Shown: positions 26,107 to 35,156 of the stretch, one piece after another
Numbering within the stretch: position 1 is the first letter of the stretch
How the letters are laid out: the number at the start of each line of letters is the position of its first letter
Source: Novosphingobium sp.
Lineage (GTDB): Bacteria > Pseudomonadota > Alphaproteobacteria > Sphingomonadales > Sphingomonadaceae
Assembly (NCBI GenBank): GCA_024236235.1
Contig: JACKKV010000007.1
Location: 1-64,000, forward strand
Direction: 5' to 3'
Length of the DNA stretch: 64,000 nucleotides
The notes under the pieces: generated by a model
What the model was told of the DNA's origin: nothing
The model's input: the letters and a program-made list of their open reading frames with translations, nothing else
Databases searched by the model: none
Program-made: the position numbers and the translations under genes

Positions 26107-26334
26107 TTACCAGAAACCGTCTCTCCTGAGACGTGTATTGGCTCGGTAATGGGCCGCAAATGCGTAAAGTCTCTGCGGCGATTTCTGCATCGACGGATTT
26201 GACGTTACCCGCGTCTCTGCTCTCTGTGGTGGTTGGACTGCAGGGACAAGCGATGGGCGGCTTGCGCCATGCAATACTGTCGAAAATGGAGCCAAGCATT
26301 CATCTCGAAACCTGCCGTTCACACAGGTATTCAA
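26107..26334 (-). pseudogene. Probable IS3-type orfB remnant
   Basis: The minus strand reads NGRFRDECL near 26310, the signature of the catalytic C-terminal part of IS3-family OrfB (SFNGRxRDECLNE...). The reading then degenerates across frames and no intact transposase is present. The stretch 26029-26472 otherwise holds no gene I can support. It lies between tRNA-Cys and the 5'-truncated RHS frame, so an insertion or recombination probably removed the RHS N-terminus here. The match is short, hence the low confidence. Confidence 0.35.
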
Positions 26335-26472
26335 CCACGGGCGAAATTTGGGCCGGTTGCGGACCTGCAGCTATTGAACGAAATAAGGTGGAAAGCAGCT
26401 GTTCAGCGCGCGAGCCTAAAGCTGACCGCACGTTCGCGGCAGCTATCTATTGGAGCCTTTGCGCTCCACCCG

Positions 26473-28086
26473 CTGGCCTACACTTATGACAAGGCGGGTC
26501 GGGTCACTCAGCTGGTGGAGGATGGCTGGTCGAGCGAATATGAATATGACCAGGCGGGCAACCGCACCCTGATCCGCTACCCGCACCAGGGCTTGCTCGG
26601 CAGTCCGACCAACGACGGCTTCCATCTCACCTATGACTATGACCTGCTGGGCCGCCTTACCAAGGTGCGGGAGAATGGCGCGGCCTCGGGCATCGGCGTG
26701 CTGGCGTCATACAGCTACGACGAGCTGTCGCGGCCGACCTTCGTTGCGCTTGGCAACGGCACGAGCCGGACGGTGACCTACCGGCCGGATTCGAGCGTGG
26801 GTACGCTGGCGCTGGATCTCGACGGCGCGGGCGCGGCCAACGACAATCTCTACACGCTCGCCTACAATCAGATCCCGCAGATCGCATCGGTGACCACGAG
26901 CAGGGCGGCGTTCGACTGGAACGGCTATAGCGATGTCAATCGCGGCTATGCGGCGAACGGGCTCAACCAGTATACGCAATCGGGCACGAAGACGCTCGGC
27001 TATGACGACAATGGTAATCTGATCTCAGACCAGACCTGGACATTCGGCTATGATGCGGAAAACCAGCTGACCAGCGCCAGCGCGACCGGCGTGGCATTGG
27101 CCTATCGTTACAATGCCCTCGGTCGGATGGACCGGCGGCAGCTCAATAGCGCCACTGCCACCGACTATCTGTATGACGGGCAGAGCCTGATCGCCGAACA
27201 CGCCGCGGGCGCCAATCCGCAGGGCAAGCGCTATGTCCATGGCACTGGCGTTGACAGTCCGATCGTCGAATATACCCGCCAGGGCGACGGGACGTATACG
27301 CGGCTGTGGTATGCGGCTGACTTCAGGGGCTCGATCGTCGCGACGACCAATGATGCGGGAACGACGACCGCGATCTACGCTTATGGCGATTATGGCGAGC
27401 CCAATACGCAGGGCGGCCCCGCGTTCCGCTACACCGGCCAGCGGCTCGATGCCGACAGCGGCCTCTACTACTACAAGGCCCGCTGGTACTCGCCCAATCT
27501 CGGCCGCTTCCTCCAGACCGATCCGATTGGGACGAGCGACCAGCTCAACCTCTATGCTTATGTGGCGAACGATCCTATCAATCTGATAGATCCGACCGGG
27601 ATGACCACATATGGACCGGATATCGGATTTCCGGCCTCTCGGGGTTTGTTAGACCCGCTGCCGCTGGACCAGCCGTTGATCCCGCCTCTGAGCGACTTTA
27701 ACACAGGCCCAACTCGATCGCTGAATGAGGCAGAATTTGAGATACTCAATACTGAAATCCCAAGTTCTACCTTAAATTCCCTGACCTTACACGATGGCCT
27801 TCCGCCGGGATTTGACCCTGCTGGTACTGAGGCAACCACTCTTTATGACCATATCTATTTTAGGGACGGGATAGATGATTTCTCTACAAGCACCTATCGA
27901 ATCAGGCTATTAGCTGAAGAGTCCTATCATGCTTACCAATTCGACACAGGAATGACATATCGTAGTTACGCAATAGCTAGTATTAATGGATATGCGAATA
28001 ATCCGTACGAGATAGAGGCAAAGGATGTGGCTGATCTAATAACATATACGTATTGCTCACTAGGTGGCGCTGCCAAAGGCTGTTGA
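26473..28086 (+). pseudogene. 5'-truncated RHS-repeat protein with polymorphic toxin-like C-terminus
   Basis: RHS/YD repeats run from YTYDKAGRVTQLV to YRYNALGRMDRR, then the RHS core YYYKARWYSPNLGRFLQTDPIG...NLYAYVANDPINLIDPTGM (about 27466-27605). The repeats form a shell that encapsulates a cleaved C-terminal toxin. After the core, about 160 residues are of a different origin: G+C falls to 39% (71 of 180 bases in 27841-28020) against 67% in the core (40 of 60 in 27421-27480). The tip contains LAEESYHAYQ and NPYEIEAKDVA, resembling a metallopeptidase-like toxin whose first metal His is replaced by Glu. The frame is open to 26233 but the part before 26473 is not RHS, so the N-terminus is lost. 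A lipoprotein gene follows one base later. Confidence 0.75.
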
Positions 28087-28087
28087 T

Positions 28088-28555
28088 ATGAAAAAACTCA
28101 AACTTTCCATTGTGATTGTATATTTCATTGCAGGTTGCAGCTTATCCACGTCTTTTGACCGAGAGTTTCGGGATTTCTATTTGAAACCGGGTGAGGAGCG
28201 CGCTGAGGAGTTCGCGGCATATCCTATTGAAAAACAATATGAAATTTACATGTGGGGCGTTCGTAACTTTCATCCTTCTCCTTTGCATTTGGCGGAGGTG
28301 ATGGGGAAGGGCGGTATGCCTTCAGCGATCTATGTTGCTAATAGGATGGCTGGCACAAGTGATCCTGTGGAACTTAGTAGTGCTATTGTCGTTTTTGAAT
28401 GGATGCAGCTTCATGGAATTCCTGTATGTGACAACAAGGAAATTGTCGAGGCAATGGCCCGTGGACTTGTGAAGTCAAAAGGCACTATTCATGAGAAGTC
28501 ATATCGTAATATTCTATTTAGAACATGTCCCATACAGGGTATTGGGAAGATATAG
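28088..28555 (+). CDS. Lipoprotein, probable immunity protein of the RHS toxin
   Basis: 155 aa. MKKLKLSIVIVYFIAGCSLS is a lipoprotein signal with lipobox IAGC and lipidated Cys17. The mature protein is helical with no recognised domain. It starts one base after the RHS stop and shares its low G+C, so toxin tip and this gene probably arrived together. Immunity proteins to periplasm-acting toxins are often lipoproteins, so this is the natural candidate, but no direct match supports it. No good ribosome site precedes ATG 28088; coupling to the upstream stop is likely. A start at 28064 would only add a leader. Confidence 0.6.
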   Translation: MKKLKLSIVIVYFIAGCSLSTSFDREFRDFYLKPGEERAEEFAAYPIEKQYEIYMWGVRNFHPSPLHLAEVMGKGGMPSAIYVANRMAGTSDPVELSSAIVVFEWMQLHGIPVCDNKEIVEAMARGLVKSKGTIHEKSYRNILFRTCPIQGIGKI

Positions 28556-28647
28556 CCCATTTCCCAATCATTATTTTGTTGCCGCTTGTTCCTATTTCGA
28601 ATGCGCGGTCGTGATCCTAAAAACCGAAACTATCGTGGGGTGGGCGC

Positions 28648-29436
28648 GTGAAACATATAGGACAAGCACTGCTGTTGTTCTTCCTGGCCATGGCGGCACC
28701 GCTTGCGCCGGCGTTCGCCCAGAGTACCGTCACCTACACCTATGACGCGCTCGGCCGCCTCGTACGCTCGGAGAACAACGGTACCAGCACTGCCGACAGC
28801 ACCTACACCCTCGATGCAGCGGGCAACCGCACCAACGTCACCGTCACCGGCTCGCCGTTCCCGACCTTTTCGATCGACAGCACAGCCGTCACCGAAGGCG
28901 GAACCGCGATCCTGACCGTCACCAAGGGCGGCGCGACGATCGACACGCTCACCGTCAATTACGCGAGCGCCGACGGCACCGCGAGCGCGGGATCGGATTA
29001 TACCGCAACCAGCACCCAGATGCTGACCTTCCTCGCCTCCGACAGCAGCAAGACGATCGCCATTCCCACCACTGACGATCTGTTGATCGAAAACACCGAG
29101 AACTTCACCGTGACGCTGTCCGGCAACAGCGCGGGCTCGGCCATCGGTCAGGCCACTGGCACGGTTACGATCAACGACAATGACGCGACCAGCTTCGCCA
29201 TTTCCGATGCTTCGGTCACCGAGGGCGGAAACCTCGTCTATACCGTCACCAAGACGGGCAGTGTGGCCGCGAACATCAGCTATGCCACCGCTGATGGCAC
29301 GGCGACGGCCGGGTCGACCATCTCGACCGCGCAGGGCTCCGGCACGATCAATGATAACGATGTGCCGCCTGTATCCTTTGCGATATCGGCTGCGCCCACT
29401 GTTTCGGAAGGCGGCAACCTCGTTTACACGGTCACC
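28648..29436 (+). pseudogene. N-terminal fragment of an RHS/Calx-beta surface protein
   Basis: Starts at GTG 28648 with a signal peptide (hydrophobic about residues 6-20, cleavage after AFA near 24). One YD/RHS repeat follows (TYTYDALGRLVR...LDAAGNRTNVTVTG), then Calx-beta repeats marked by SVTEGG/AVTEGG, VNYASADGTASAGSDYTA and TVTINDND, seen two to three times. Homologous genes continue for hundreds of residues; this one stops abruptly in EGGNLVYTVT where the IS3 left end begins at 29437. The remainder reappears in part at 29884. It would have been an exported surface protein. Confidence 0.7.
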
Positions 29437-29883
29437 TGTCCCCCGTCAGCACCAATGGCACAGATTTGAGGTTGTGATTTAAGGAGGATTTGGGCTTCGT
29501 TGCAGTGACGAAGGAACGAAGATGAAGCCCAAATCCTCCAATGCAAAATCGCCGACCAAGGCCCCCGCGGAACGGGTGGTAAAGGACATCCGGCGGCAGA
29601 CCAGGCGCCACTTCTCGGCCGAGGACAAGATCCGCATTGTGCTGGAAGGCCTGCGCGGCGAAGACAGCATCGCCGAGCTGTGCCGCAAGGAAGGCATCGC
29701 GCAGAGCCTGTTTTACACCTGGTCGAAGGAGTTCATGGAGGCCGGCAAGCGCTGGCTGGCTGGTGACACCACCCGTGCCGCAACGACCGTCGAAGTGCAG
29801 GATCTACGCCGCGAAGCCCGCGCCCTGAAGGAATGCGTGGCAGACCTGACGCTGGAGAACCGCCTGCTGAAAAAAAGCATGAG
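29437..29883 (+). mobile_element. Truncated IS3-family insertion sequence
   Basis: The left end TGTCCCCC begins at 29437, where the Calx-beta frame is broken. orfA is complete up to the frameshift region; orfB and the right end are missing, and RHS coding sequence resumes at about 29881. A 16-bp perfect inverted repeat, GGAGGATTTGGGCTTC at 29483-29498 and GAAGCCCAAATCCTCC at 29524-29539, folds over the orfA start. The element cannot transpose by itself. Confidence 0.7.
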
Positions 29884-29905
29884 CCGGGCTTCAACAAGGT
29901 TCTGA
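29522..29905 (+). CDS. IS3-family transposase OrfA, fused to flanking sequence at its end
   Basis: 127 aa read as one frame; the native part is about residues 1-119. The helix-turn-helix region RRHFSAEDKIRIVLEGLRGE...ELCRKEGIAQSLFYTWSKEF is the DNA-binding module of IS3 OrfA. A leucine-zipper-like segment ends in ENRLLKKSM. Seven A residues at 29870-29876 match the usual -1 frameshift site that joins OrfA to OrfB, but OrfB is absent and the last residues come from RHS DNA. The start ATG at 29522 follows GAAGGAACGAAG and adjoins a hairpin that would mask it in read-through transcripts. Confidence 0.8.
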   Translation: MKPKSSNAKSPTKAPAERVVKDIRRQTRRHFSAEDKIRIVLEGLRGEDSIAELCRKEGIAQSLFYTWSKEFMEAGKRWLAGDTTRAATTVEVQDLRREARALKECVADLTLENRLLKKSMSRASTRF

Positions 29906-30209
29906 CCGCAACGGACGCGCGCGGGAAGGTCACCGACTACGCTTACGATCCGGTCACCGGCGATCTGGCCTCTGTCACCGCACCGGCGGCCACGTCCGGC
30001 GGTACGCGCCCGCAAACGACCGTCAGCTACACCAGCTTCACTGGCGCGGGTGGCATGCCGTCCTTCACCATGCCGACCTCGGTCACCAGCAAGATCGACG
30101 CAGCGAACAGCGTGACGACGACAACGGCTTATAACGCGGCCAACAAATATGTGCCGCAGTCGAGCACGGTGGACCCCACAGGCCTCAACCTGACTTCGAC
30201 CTTCTCCTC
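29884..30209 (+). pseudogene. Internal fragment of an RHS-repeat protein
   Basis: Reads GFNKVLTATDARGKVTDYAYDPVTGDLASV and later VTSKIDAANSVTTTTAYNAANKYV and STVDPTGLNL, typical RHS/YD spacer repeats. There is no start codon of its own; it follows the truncated IS3 directly and loses RHS character at about 30209. It is probably part of the same ancestral gene as 28648-29436, separated by the insertion and a deletion. It is unlikely to make a functional product. Confidence 0.65.
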
Positions 30210-30506
30210 TGCCCAACTTGCGATTTCCCGTGTCCGATTCACAAGATATCGGTCGCTGAATTTGCTAAGGTGCGCAGACTCCCGGCGGTCTCGCGATTTG
30301 CACTCATGAATGCAGACGTCAAACTCCCGTTATTTTCCCGTTTGCTCGGGAATTTGGCCAAGAGACCGGCGATCAAAGTGGTCTTCACGCCTCCAGCTTT
30401 TTCCTGAATTGTTCGCCCGTTGGCGCTGTGCATGCAGGAAGTTTGCCCTTGTGCGACAGAAAGCGTTGCACCGCGCGGCGAAGCTGACTAGAGAGCCGCC
30501 CCGGAC
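30210..30506. other. Non-coding stretch between RHS debris and tRNA-Thr
   Basis: No supported gene. A short rightward frame from 30310 reads like recurrent IS-derived intergenic sequence but has no domain. CCCGTT-ATTTT-CCCGTT at about 30328 is a small direct repeat. It is likely mobile-element residue next to a tRNA. Confidence 0.4.
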
Positions 30507-30582
30507 GCCGCTTTAGCTCAGTCGGTAGAGCACATCATTCGTAATGATGGGGTCAGAGGTTCGAATCCTCTAAGCGGCACCA
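30507..30582 (+). tRNA. tRNA-Thr (anticodon CGT)
   Basis: A 76-nt cloverleaf. The acceptor stem GCCGCTT (30507-30513) pairs with AAGCGGC (30572-30578); discriminator A and encoded CCA follow. The anticodon loop, ATTCGTAAT in context, gives CGT. The T arm is AGAGGTTCGAATCCTCT. It closes the mosaic region that begins at tRNA-Cys. Confidence 0.95.
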
Positions 30583-30795
30583 TTTCCTCCTTACCCTATG
30601 CCCTGTTCAGCATGCTCGCGCGCCCGCGCCCCTGTTTTCGGGATTGCGCCCCGCAACTGCATCACGCGCTTGCGGGGCGGGGTGTGGCCTGGGTGCAGTC
30701 CCGACGATGCGCTGCGGGCTTTGACAGGGCGGCGAAATTCGCTATGTCGAATAAAATTCTGTTTTTGCGGCTAGGGCTGCGAGGGGATTGCTGTA

Positions 30796-31479
30796 ATGAT
30801 CGACAAGACCGTTCAAACGCTTGAAGAGGCCGTTTCCGGGCTTTTTGATGGCGCGGCCATCATGATCAGCGGATTCGGGGAGGCGGGGGTTCCGGCTGAA
30901 CTGATCGACGCGGTTGTCGATCATGGCGCAACGGACCTGACCATCATCTCCAACAATGCCGGGACCGGCGATGTGGGCATCGCGGCGCTGATCAAGGCCA
31001 ATCGCGTGCGCAAGGTCATTGCATCCTATCCGCGCATGGCCGGATCGGTGCATTTCGAAGCGCGCTATCGTGCTGGCGATCTGGAACTCGAACTGGTGCC
31101 GCAGGGCAATCTGGCCGCGCGTATCCAGGCGGCGGGTTCCGGCCTTGGTGCGATCTTCACGCCGACCGGCTATGGCACCATGCTGGCCGAAGGCAAGGAA
31201 ACGCGCGAAATTGACGGGCGCAATTATGTGCTGGAATATCCGATCCATGCCGATTTCGCGCTGGTCAAGGCCTTGAAGGCCGATCGCTGGGGCAATCTGG
31301 TGTTTCGCAAGGCGGCCCGCAATTTCGGCCCGATCATGGCCATGGCGGCAAAGCACACGATCGTGCAGGTGAGCGAGATTGTGCCGCTGGGCGAACTTGA
31401 TCCCGAAGTGATCGTGACCCCGGGCATTTTCGTGGAGCGGGTCGTCCCGGTTCCGGGAAAATCTGCGGCCGCAGCCTGA
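30796..31479 (+). CDS. 3-oxoacid/3-oxoadipate CoA-transferase subunit A
   Basis: 227 aa, family I CoA-transferase alpha subunit. MISGFGEAGVPAELIDAV near the N-terminus is the CoA-binding signature, and ISNNAGTGDVGIAALI and FTPTGYGTMLAEGKETREIDGRNYVLEYPIHADFALVKALKADRWGNLVF follow family order. It pairs with the beta subunit 17 bp downstream to move CoA from succinyl-CoA to an oxoacid such as 3-oxoadipate or acetoacetate. Both pcaIJ and scoAB assignments are possible; no aromatic-degradation genes are nearby to decide. The ribosome site GAGGGG lies before ATG 30796. Confidence 0.88.
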   Translation: MIDKTVQTLEEAVSGLFDGAAIMISGFGEAGVPAELIDAVVDHGATDLTIISNNAGTGDVGIAALIKANRVRKVIASYPRMAGSVHFEARYRAGDLELELVPQGNLAARIQAAGSGLGAIFTPTGYGTMLAEGKETREIDGRNYVLEYPIHADFALVKALKADRWGNLVFRKAARNFGPIMAMAAKHTIVQVSEIVPLGELDPEVIVTPGIFVERVVPVPGKSAAAA

Positions 31480-31496
31480 GGAAAAGGGAAAAGACG

Positions 31497-32138
31497 ATGC
31501 AGCGCATGGACAAGGAAACGCTCGCCGCCCGGGTCGCCCGCGACATTCCCGAAGGGGCTTATGTCAATCTCGGGATCGGGCAACCGACGACGGTTGCCAA
31601 TTACCTGCCGATGGAGGGCGATTTCTTTCTTCACAGCGAGAACGGCATCCTCGGCATGGGCCCGGCCCCGGCGGATGAGGATATCGACTGGGACCTGATC
31701 AACGCGGGCAAGCAGCCGGTCACCCTGCTGACCGGCGGGTGCTTCTTCCATCATGGCGACAGCTTCACCATGATGCGCGGCGGCCATATCGATATCTGCG
31801 TGATGGGCGCCTATCAGGTCTCGGTCCATGGCGATATCGCCAACTGGCACACCGGTGCGCCTGATGCGATCCCCGCCGTGGGCGGGGCGATGGACCTGGC
31901 GGTGGGCGCCAAGCAAGTGTTTGTCATGATGAACCTGCTGAGCAAGACGGGCGAATGCAAACTGGTCGAACGCTGCACCTATCCGTTGACCGGGCTGGCC
32001 TGTGTCTCGCGGCTATACAGCGATCTTGCCATTTTCGAGCTTGGCCCTGATGGGGCGAAAGTGATCGAGATGGTCGACGGCCTGACGCTGGAAAAGTTGC
32101 GGGAACTGACCGGCCTCGATCTGACCATGGCAGCCTGA
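31497..32138 (+). CDS. 3-oxoacid/3-oxoadipate CoA-transferase subunit B
   Basis: 213 aa, beta subunit carrying the catalytic Glu: SENGILGMGP with Glu48, which forms the covalent CoA thioester. YVNLGIGQPTTVANYLP and the central GGHIDICVMGAYQVSVHGDIANW also match the family. AAGGGAAAAGACG precedes ATG 31497; a second ATG at 31506 is possible. It forms a two-gene operon with subunit A. PHA genes elsewhere in the window would fit use of acetoacetate, but that link is speculative. Confidence 0.9.
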   Translation: MQRMDKETLAARVARDIPEGAYVNLGIGQPTTVANYLPMEGDFFLHSENGILGMGPAPADEDIDWDLINAGKQPVTLLTGGCFFHHGDSFTMMRGGHIDICVMGAYQVSVHGDIANWHTGAPDAIPAVGGAMDLAVGAKQVFVMMNLLSKTGECKLVERCTYPLTGLACVSRLYSDLAIFELGPDGAKVIEMVDGLTLEKLRELTGLDLTMAA

Positions 32139-32214
32139 AGGTTTACCGCACGGCATTTGGCACGCGCGGCGGGCAGGGGGATTGCCCCGGCCCGCGCGCG
32201 ATTTTCCATTCTCT

Positions 32215-34302
32215 TCAGAAGAGGCGCGAGCCGGGCGGCGCGGAGGTGTCGCCATTTGCCGCGCGGCGCGCGAAATCCCGCACCGCCATGCTGATATCCG
32301 CGATGTCCTGATCGCTCAACTCGTCAATCTGCGGCATGCCGAGCGCGGACAGCGCCCCTTCCTTGACGATCTTGCGCAACATTTCAGGATCCTGCGCCAT
32401 CGCCGATTGCCTGAGATCGGGGTAATTGGCATTGGCACCGCCAGGTACATGGCAGATCGAACAATTGCGCAGCCACAATTCGCGTCCGCGCGCGGCCGAT
32501 GCCTGATCGATCCTGAACGACGGGTCGTCAATTGGCGTGACGTCAAAACTCGGCGGCGGCGCAGACGGAAGTTTTGCCTTGCCGTCGAGCTTGAAGGTCA
32601 GCACCCGCGGCATATGCACGCCGAACCGCCAGCCGGGATCGTCCGGCGCGGCTGCGCCATAGCCGACGAGCAGCGTAACATATTGTTCGCCGTCCGCCAG
32701 ATAGGTGATCGGCGGGGCGAGGATGCCGTTCATCGCGTTGAACTTCCACAATTCCTTGCCGTTTGCCGCGTCATAGGCGTGGAACCAGCCATCGGCGGTG
32801 CCCTGAAAGACAAGGCCGGATGCGGTGGCCATGGTCCCGCCGTTCCAGCCGGTCTTGTACTTCACCGTCCAGCGCGCTTTTTGTGCGACCGGATCCCAGG
32901 CCAGCAGGGCCCCCGTGCCATCATCCTTGTCCAGCTTGACCAGGCTGAAGCGCGATCCCAGCGCAAATTCGTAATGGCGCGAACCGAGCGTGAAAGCTTC
33001 GGCTTCCTTCACCTTCTCCGGCGTCGTCCAGTACTTGCCGGGCTGTTGCAGCACCGGGATGAAGGCGAGGCCCAGCCTGGGGTTGTAGGACATGGCCTGC
33101 CAGTTATGAGCGCCCAGCTGCGAGGGGTAGAAGCTGACCGGGCCGTTCTCATAGCGGGCATTGGCCACCTCGACCGGTCGCCCGGTCTTGAGATCGATCT
33201 TCTCGGCCCATGTCGCCTTGGCGTATTTTTCAGCGGAAAGCAGTTTGCCGTCGCGCCGGTCAAGAATGTAGAAGAAGCCGTTGATCGCGGCCTGCATCAG
33301 CACCGGGCGTTTTTCCCCGCCGATGTCCATGTCGGTCAGGATCATCTCATTGGTGGCCTTCCAGTCCCAGGCTTCGCGCGGGTTTTGCTGGTAATGCCAG
33401 ATGTATTTTCCGGTATCGGCATCCAGTGCGACGATTGACGCAAGGAACAGATTGTCCCCGCCTTCGGGGCTGCGCTGGGCCGGATCGTAATTGGAGGAAT
33501 TGCCGACACCGATGTAGATTCGGTTCAGTTCGGCATCATAAGTCATGCCGTTCCATACGGTGCCGCCGCCGCCCCAGCGCCACCATTCGCCGCTCCATGT
33601 CTTTGCGGCCATCGCCTGGGTTTCGTCCTCGAACCCGTCGGCCGGATTGCCGGGCACGGTGTAGAAGCGCCACAGTTGCTTGCCGGTGCGCGCGTCATAG
33701 GTGGTGACATAGCCGCGCGTGCCGAAATCCGCCCCGGAATTGCCCACAATCACCTTTCCGTCGAACACGCGCGGTGCGCCGGTGATGGTCTTGCGCGTAT
33801 CGCCCTTTTCTTCCTCGATCGTGTCAACGACCCAATTGGGCTTGCCGGTCTTCGCGTCCACTGAAACGAGTCGCCCGTCCAGAGTGGCGAGCAGGATCGA
33901 TCCCTCGAAATAGCCGATCCCGCGGCTGCCCTGCTGCGTGGTGCGCAGCGCGCGGGGGTGTTCCTTGCCGACTTCCGGATCATATTCCCACAGCAGCTTC
34001 CCGTCACTGGCATTGACCGCATAAAGTTTGGACAGCGAGGTGGAGAAATAGAGCGTTCCGTCAATCGCCAGCGGTGTGCCCTGCATTGATCGGGCCTGCG
34101 GGGGCAATTCCATGCTCCACGCCAGGCCCAGGCGGCTGACCGTATCCGGATTGATCTGTTCCAGCGGGCTGTAACGCTGCTCATTGCTGTCCAGCCCGTA
34201 AAGCGTCCAGTCCCCCTCCTTGCCGGCAGACCCGGAACAGGCAGCGGCCATAAGGCAGGATATGGCAAGGGCCAGGGCCGCAAGGGGTTTTGCCAGCTGC
34301 AT
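32215..34302 (-). CDS. PQQ-dependent quinohemoprotein dehydrogenase
   Basis: 695 aa. An eight-bladed quinoprotein propeller with repeated W-docking motifs (for example VNASDGKLLWEYD, VDAKTGKPNW, YDARTGKQLWRFYTVPG, YDAANGKELWKF) plus a C-terminal cytochrome c domain with CSICH (Cys614, Cys617, His618). The N-terminus is lipoprotein-like (LMAAAC, Cys22). The vicinal Cys pair of classic alcohol dehydrogenases is replaced by a TTQQGSRG stretch. The catalytic region NPREAWDWKATN keeps an Asp but has Lys where lanthanide enzymes have Asp, so it is not XoxF-like. ATG 34302 has AGAGGA nine bases upstream. It would oxidise an alcohol or similar substrate in the periplasm; the substrate is unknown. Confidence 0.85.
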   Translation of the reverse strand: MQLAKPLAALALAISCLMAAACSGSAGKEGDWTLYGLDSNEQRYSPLEQINPDTVSRLGLAWSMELPPQARSMQGTPLAIDGTLYFSTSLSKLYAVNASDGKLLWEYDPEVGKEHPRALRTTQQGSRGIGYFEGSILLATLDGRLVSVDAKTGKPNWVVDTIEEEKGDTRKTITGAPRVFDGKVIVGNSGADFGTRGYVTTYDARTGKQLWRFYTVPGNPADGFEDETQAMAAKTWSGEWWRWGGGGTVWNGMTYDAELNRIYIGVGNSSNYDPAQRSPEGGDNLFLASIVALDADTGKYIWHYQQNPREAWDWKATNEMILTDMDIGGEKRPVLMQAAINGFFYILDRRDGKLLSAEKYAKATWAEKIDLKTGRPVEVANARYENGPVSFYPSQLGAHNWQAMSYNPRLGLAFIPVLQQPGKYWTTPEKVKEAEAFTLGSRHYEFALGSRFSLVKLDKDDGTGALLAWDPVAQKARWTVKYKTGWNGGTMATASGLVFQGTADGWFHAYDAANGKELWKFNAMNGILAPPITYLADGEQYVTLLVGYGAAAPDDPGWRFGVHMPRVLTFKLDGKAKLPSAPPPSFDVTPIDDPSFRIDQASAARGRELWLRNCSICHVPGGANANYPDLRQSAMAQDPEMLRKIVKEGALSALGMPQIDELSDQDIADISMAVRDFARRAANGDTSAPPGSRLF

Positions 34303-34373
34303 CGCAAACGATCCTCTCATCCGAATAATTTTCGGTACAATAAGGATGTCGCAATTGCGATGCCAGCATAAAA

Positions 34374-35156
34374 TCAGATGGTGGCGATGCCCGTAATCAA
34401 CCCCAGGGCCAGCCAGTTGCCCAGCATGGTCCCGGCCTTCGCCAGCGCCGCCGTTTCGTCCATCCGTTCCAGCAGCAGCGCGCAGGCTTCGCCATAGCTG
34501 CCGCCAGTGGCCAGATGGTGCAGCGCCAGCCCCTCATCCTCGTCCACCAGGATGAATGTCGAGCGCCAGCCTTCGCGCCAGACCGTGCAATAATGCGGGG
34601 CGGGCAGAGGCCGCAGCACCGCCTGCGCGAGCGATGGCTCATCTGCGGCCAGCGCATTCCACAATGGCGGCAGGTCGTGCGCAACTTCACGCAGGGCGAG
34701 GCCGGGGGCCATGCGCAGGCGCAGATCGTTCCACTGGCCGTCGTTGAAGCCGGCGGTGGCGGCGGCAAAATCCTGCGCCGTGAACGGGGCGCAGTCCGCC
34801 GCGGTAAAGGCACAGGCCATTGCCCATTCAATCCACGCCAGTTCCGCCACTTCGGGATCGCCGGGAAAGAGCCCGGTCAGCGTTTCGGCAAAGCCACGCC
34901 CGGCATCGTCAAGCGACCATCCGTTCGGCGGGCAGGAGATCAGGTGATGCGCACCGGCGGCATGGAACGGTTCCTGCCCAACCCAGCGCAGCGTGCGCGG
35001 GTAGGTTTCGGTCAGCGCGTCCAGCAGGCTGCTGCGATAATTGTTGCGATAGATCGCCAGGCCTGCCTGTTCGCGATCATTCCATTGCGCCGGCGGCGGC
35101 GCCTCCTCGTCAAGCAATGCGGCCATGAAGGCGCCCTGCATGTCGGCCAGCTTCAT
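34374..35156 (-). CDS. bufC: Bufferin maturation partner BufC (DUF2063/HvfC type)
   Basis: 260 aa. The N-terminal half (MQGAFMAALLDEE...GLAIYRNNYRSSLLDALTETYPRTLRWVGQEPFHAAG) is the DUF2063 domain first called DNA-binding and now known as the MbnC-like partner of DUF692 enzymes that bind and present the precursor peptide. The C-terminal half is an HvfC-type domain. Its ATG overlaps the bufB stop (ATGA at 35153-35156). It is the third gene of the bufA1-bufB-bufC operon. A role in peptide recognition is inferred from the characterised MbnBC and bufferin systems. Confidence 0.85.
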   Translation of the reverse strand: MKLADMQGAFMAALLDEEAPPPAQWNDREQAGLAIYRNNYRSSLLDALTETYPRTLRWVGQEPFHAAGAHHLISCPPNGWSLDDAGRGFAETLTGLFPGDPEVAELAWIEWAMACAFTAADCAPFTAQDFAAATAGFNDGQWNDLRLRMAPGLALREVAHDLPPLWNALAADEPSLAQAVLRPLPAPHYCTVWREGWRSTFILVDEDEGLALHHLATGGSYGEACALLLERMDETAALAKAGTMLGNWLALGLITGIATI

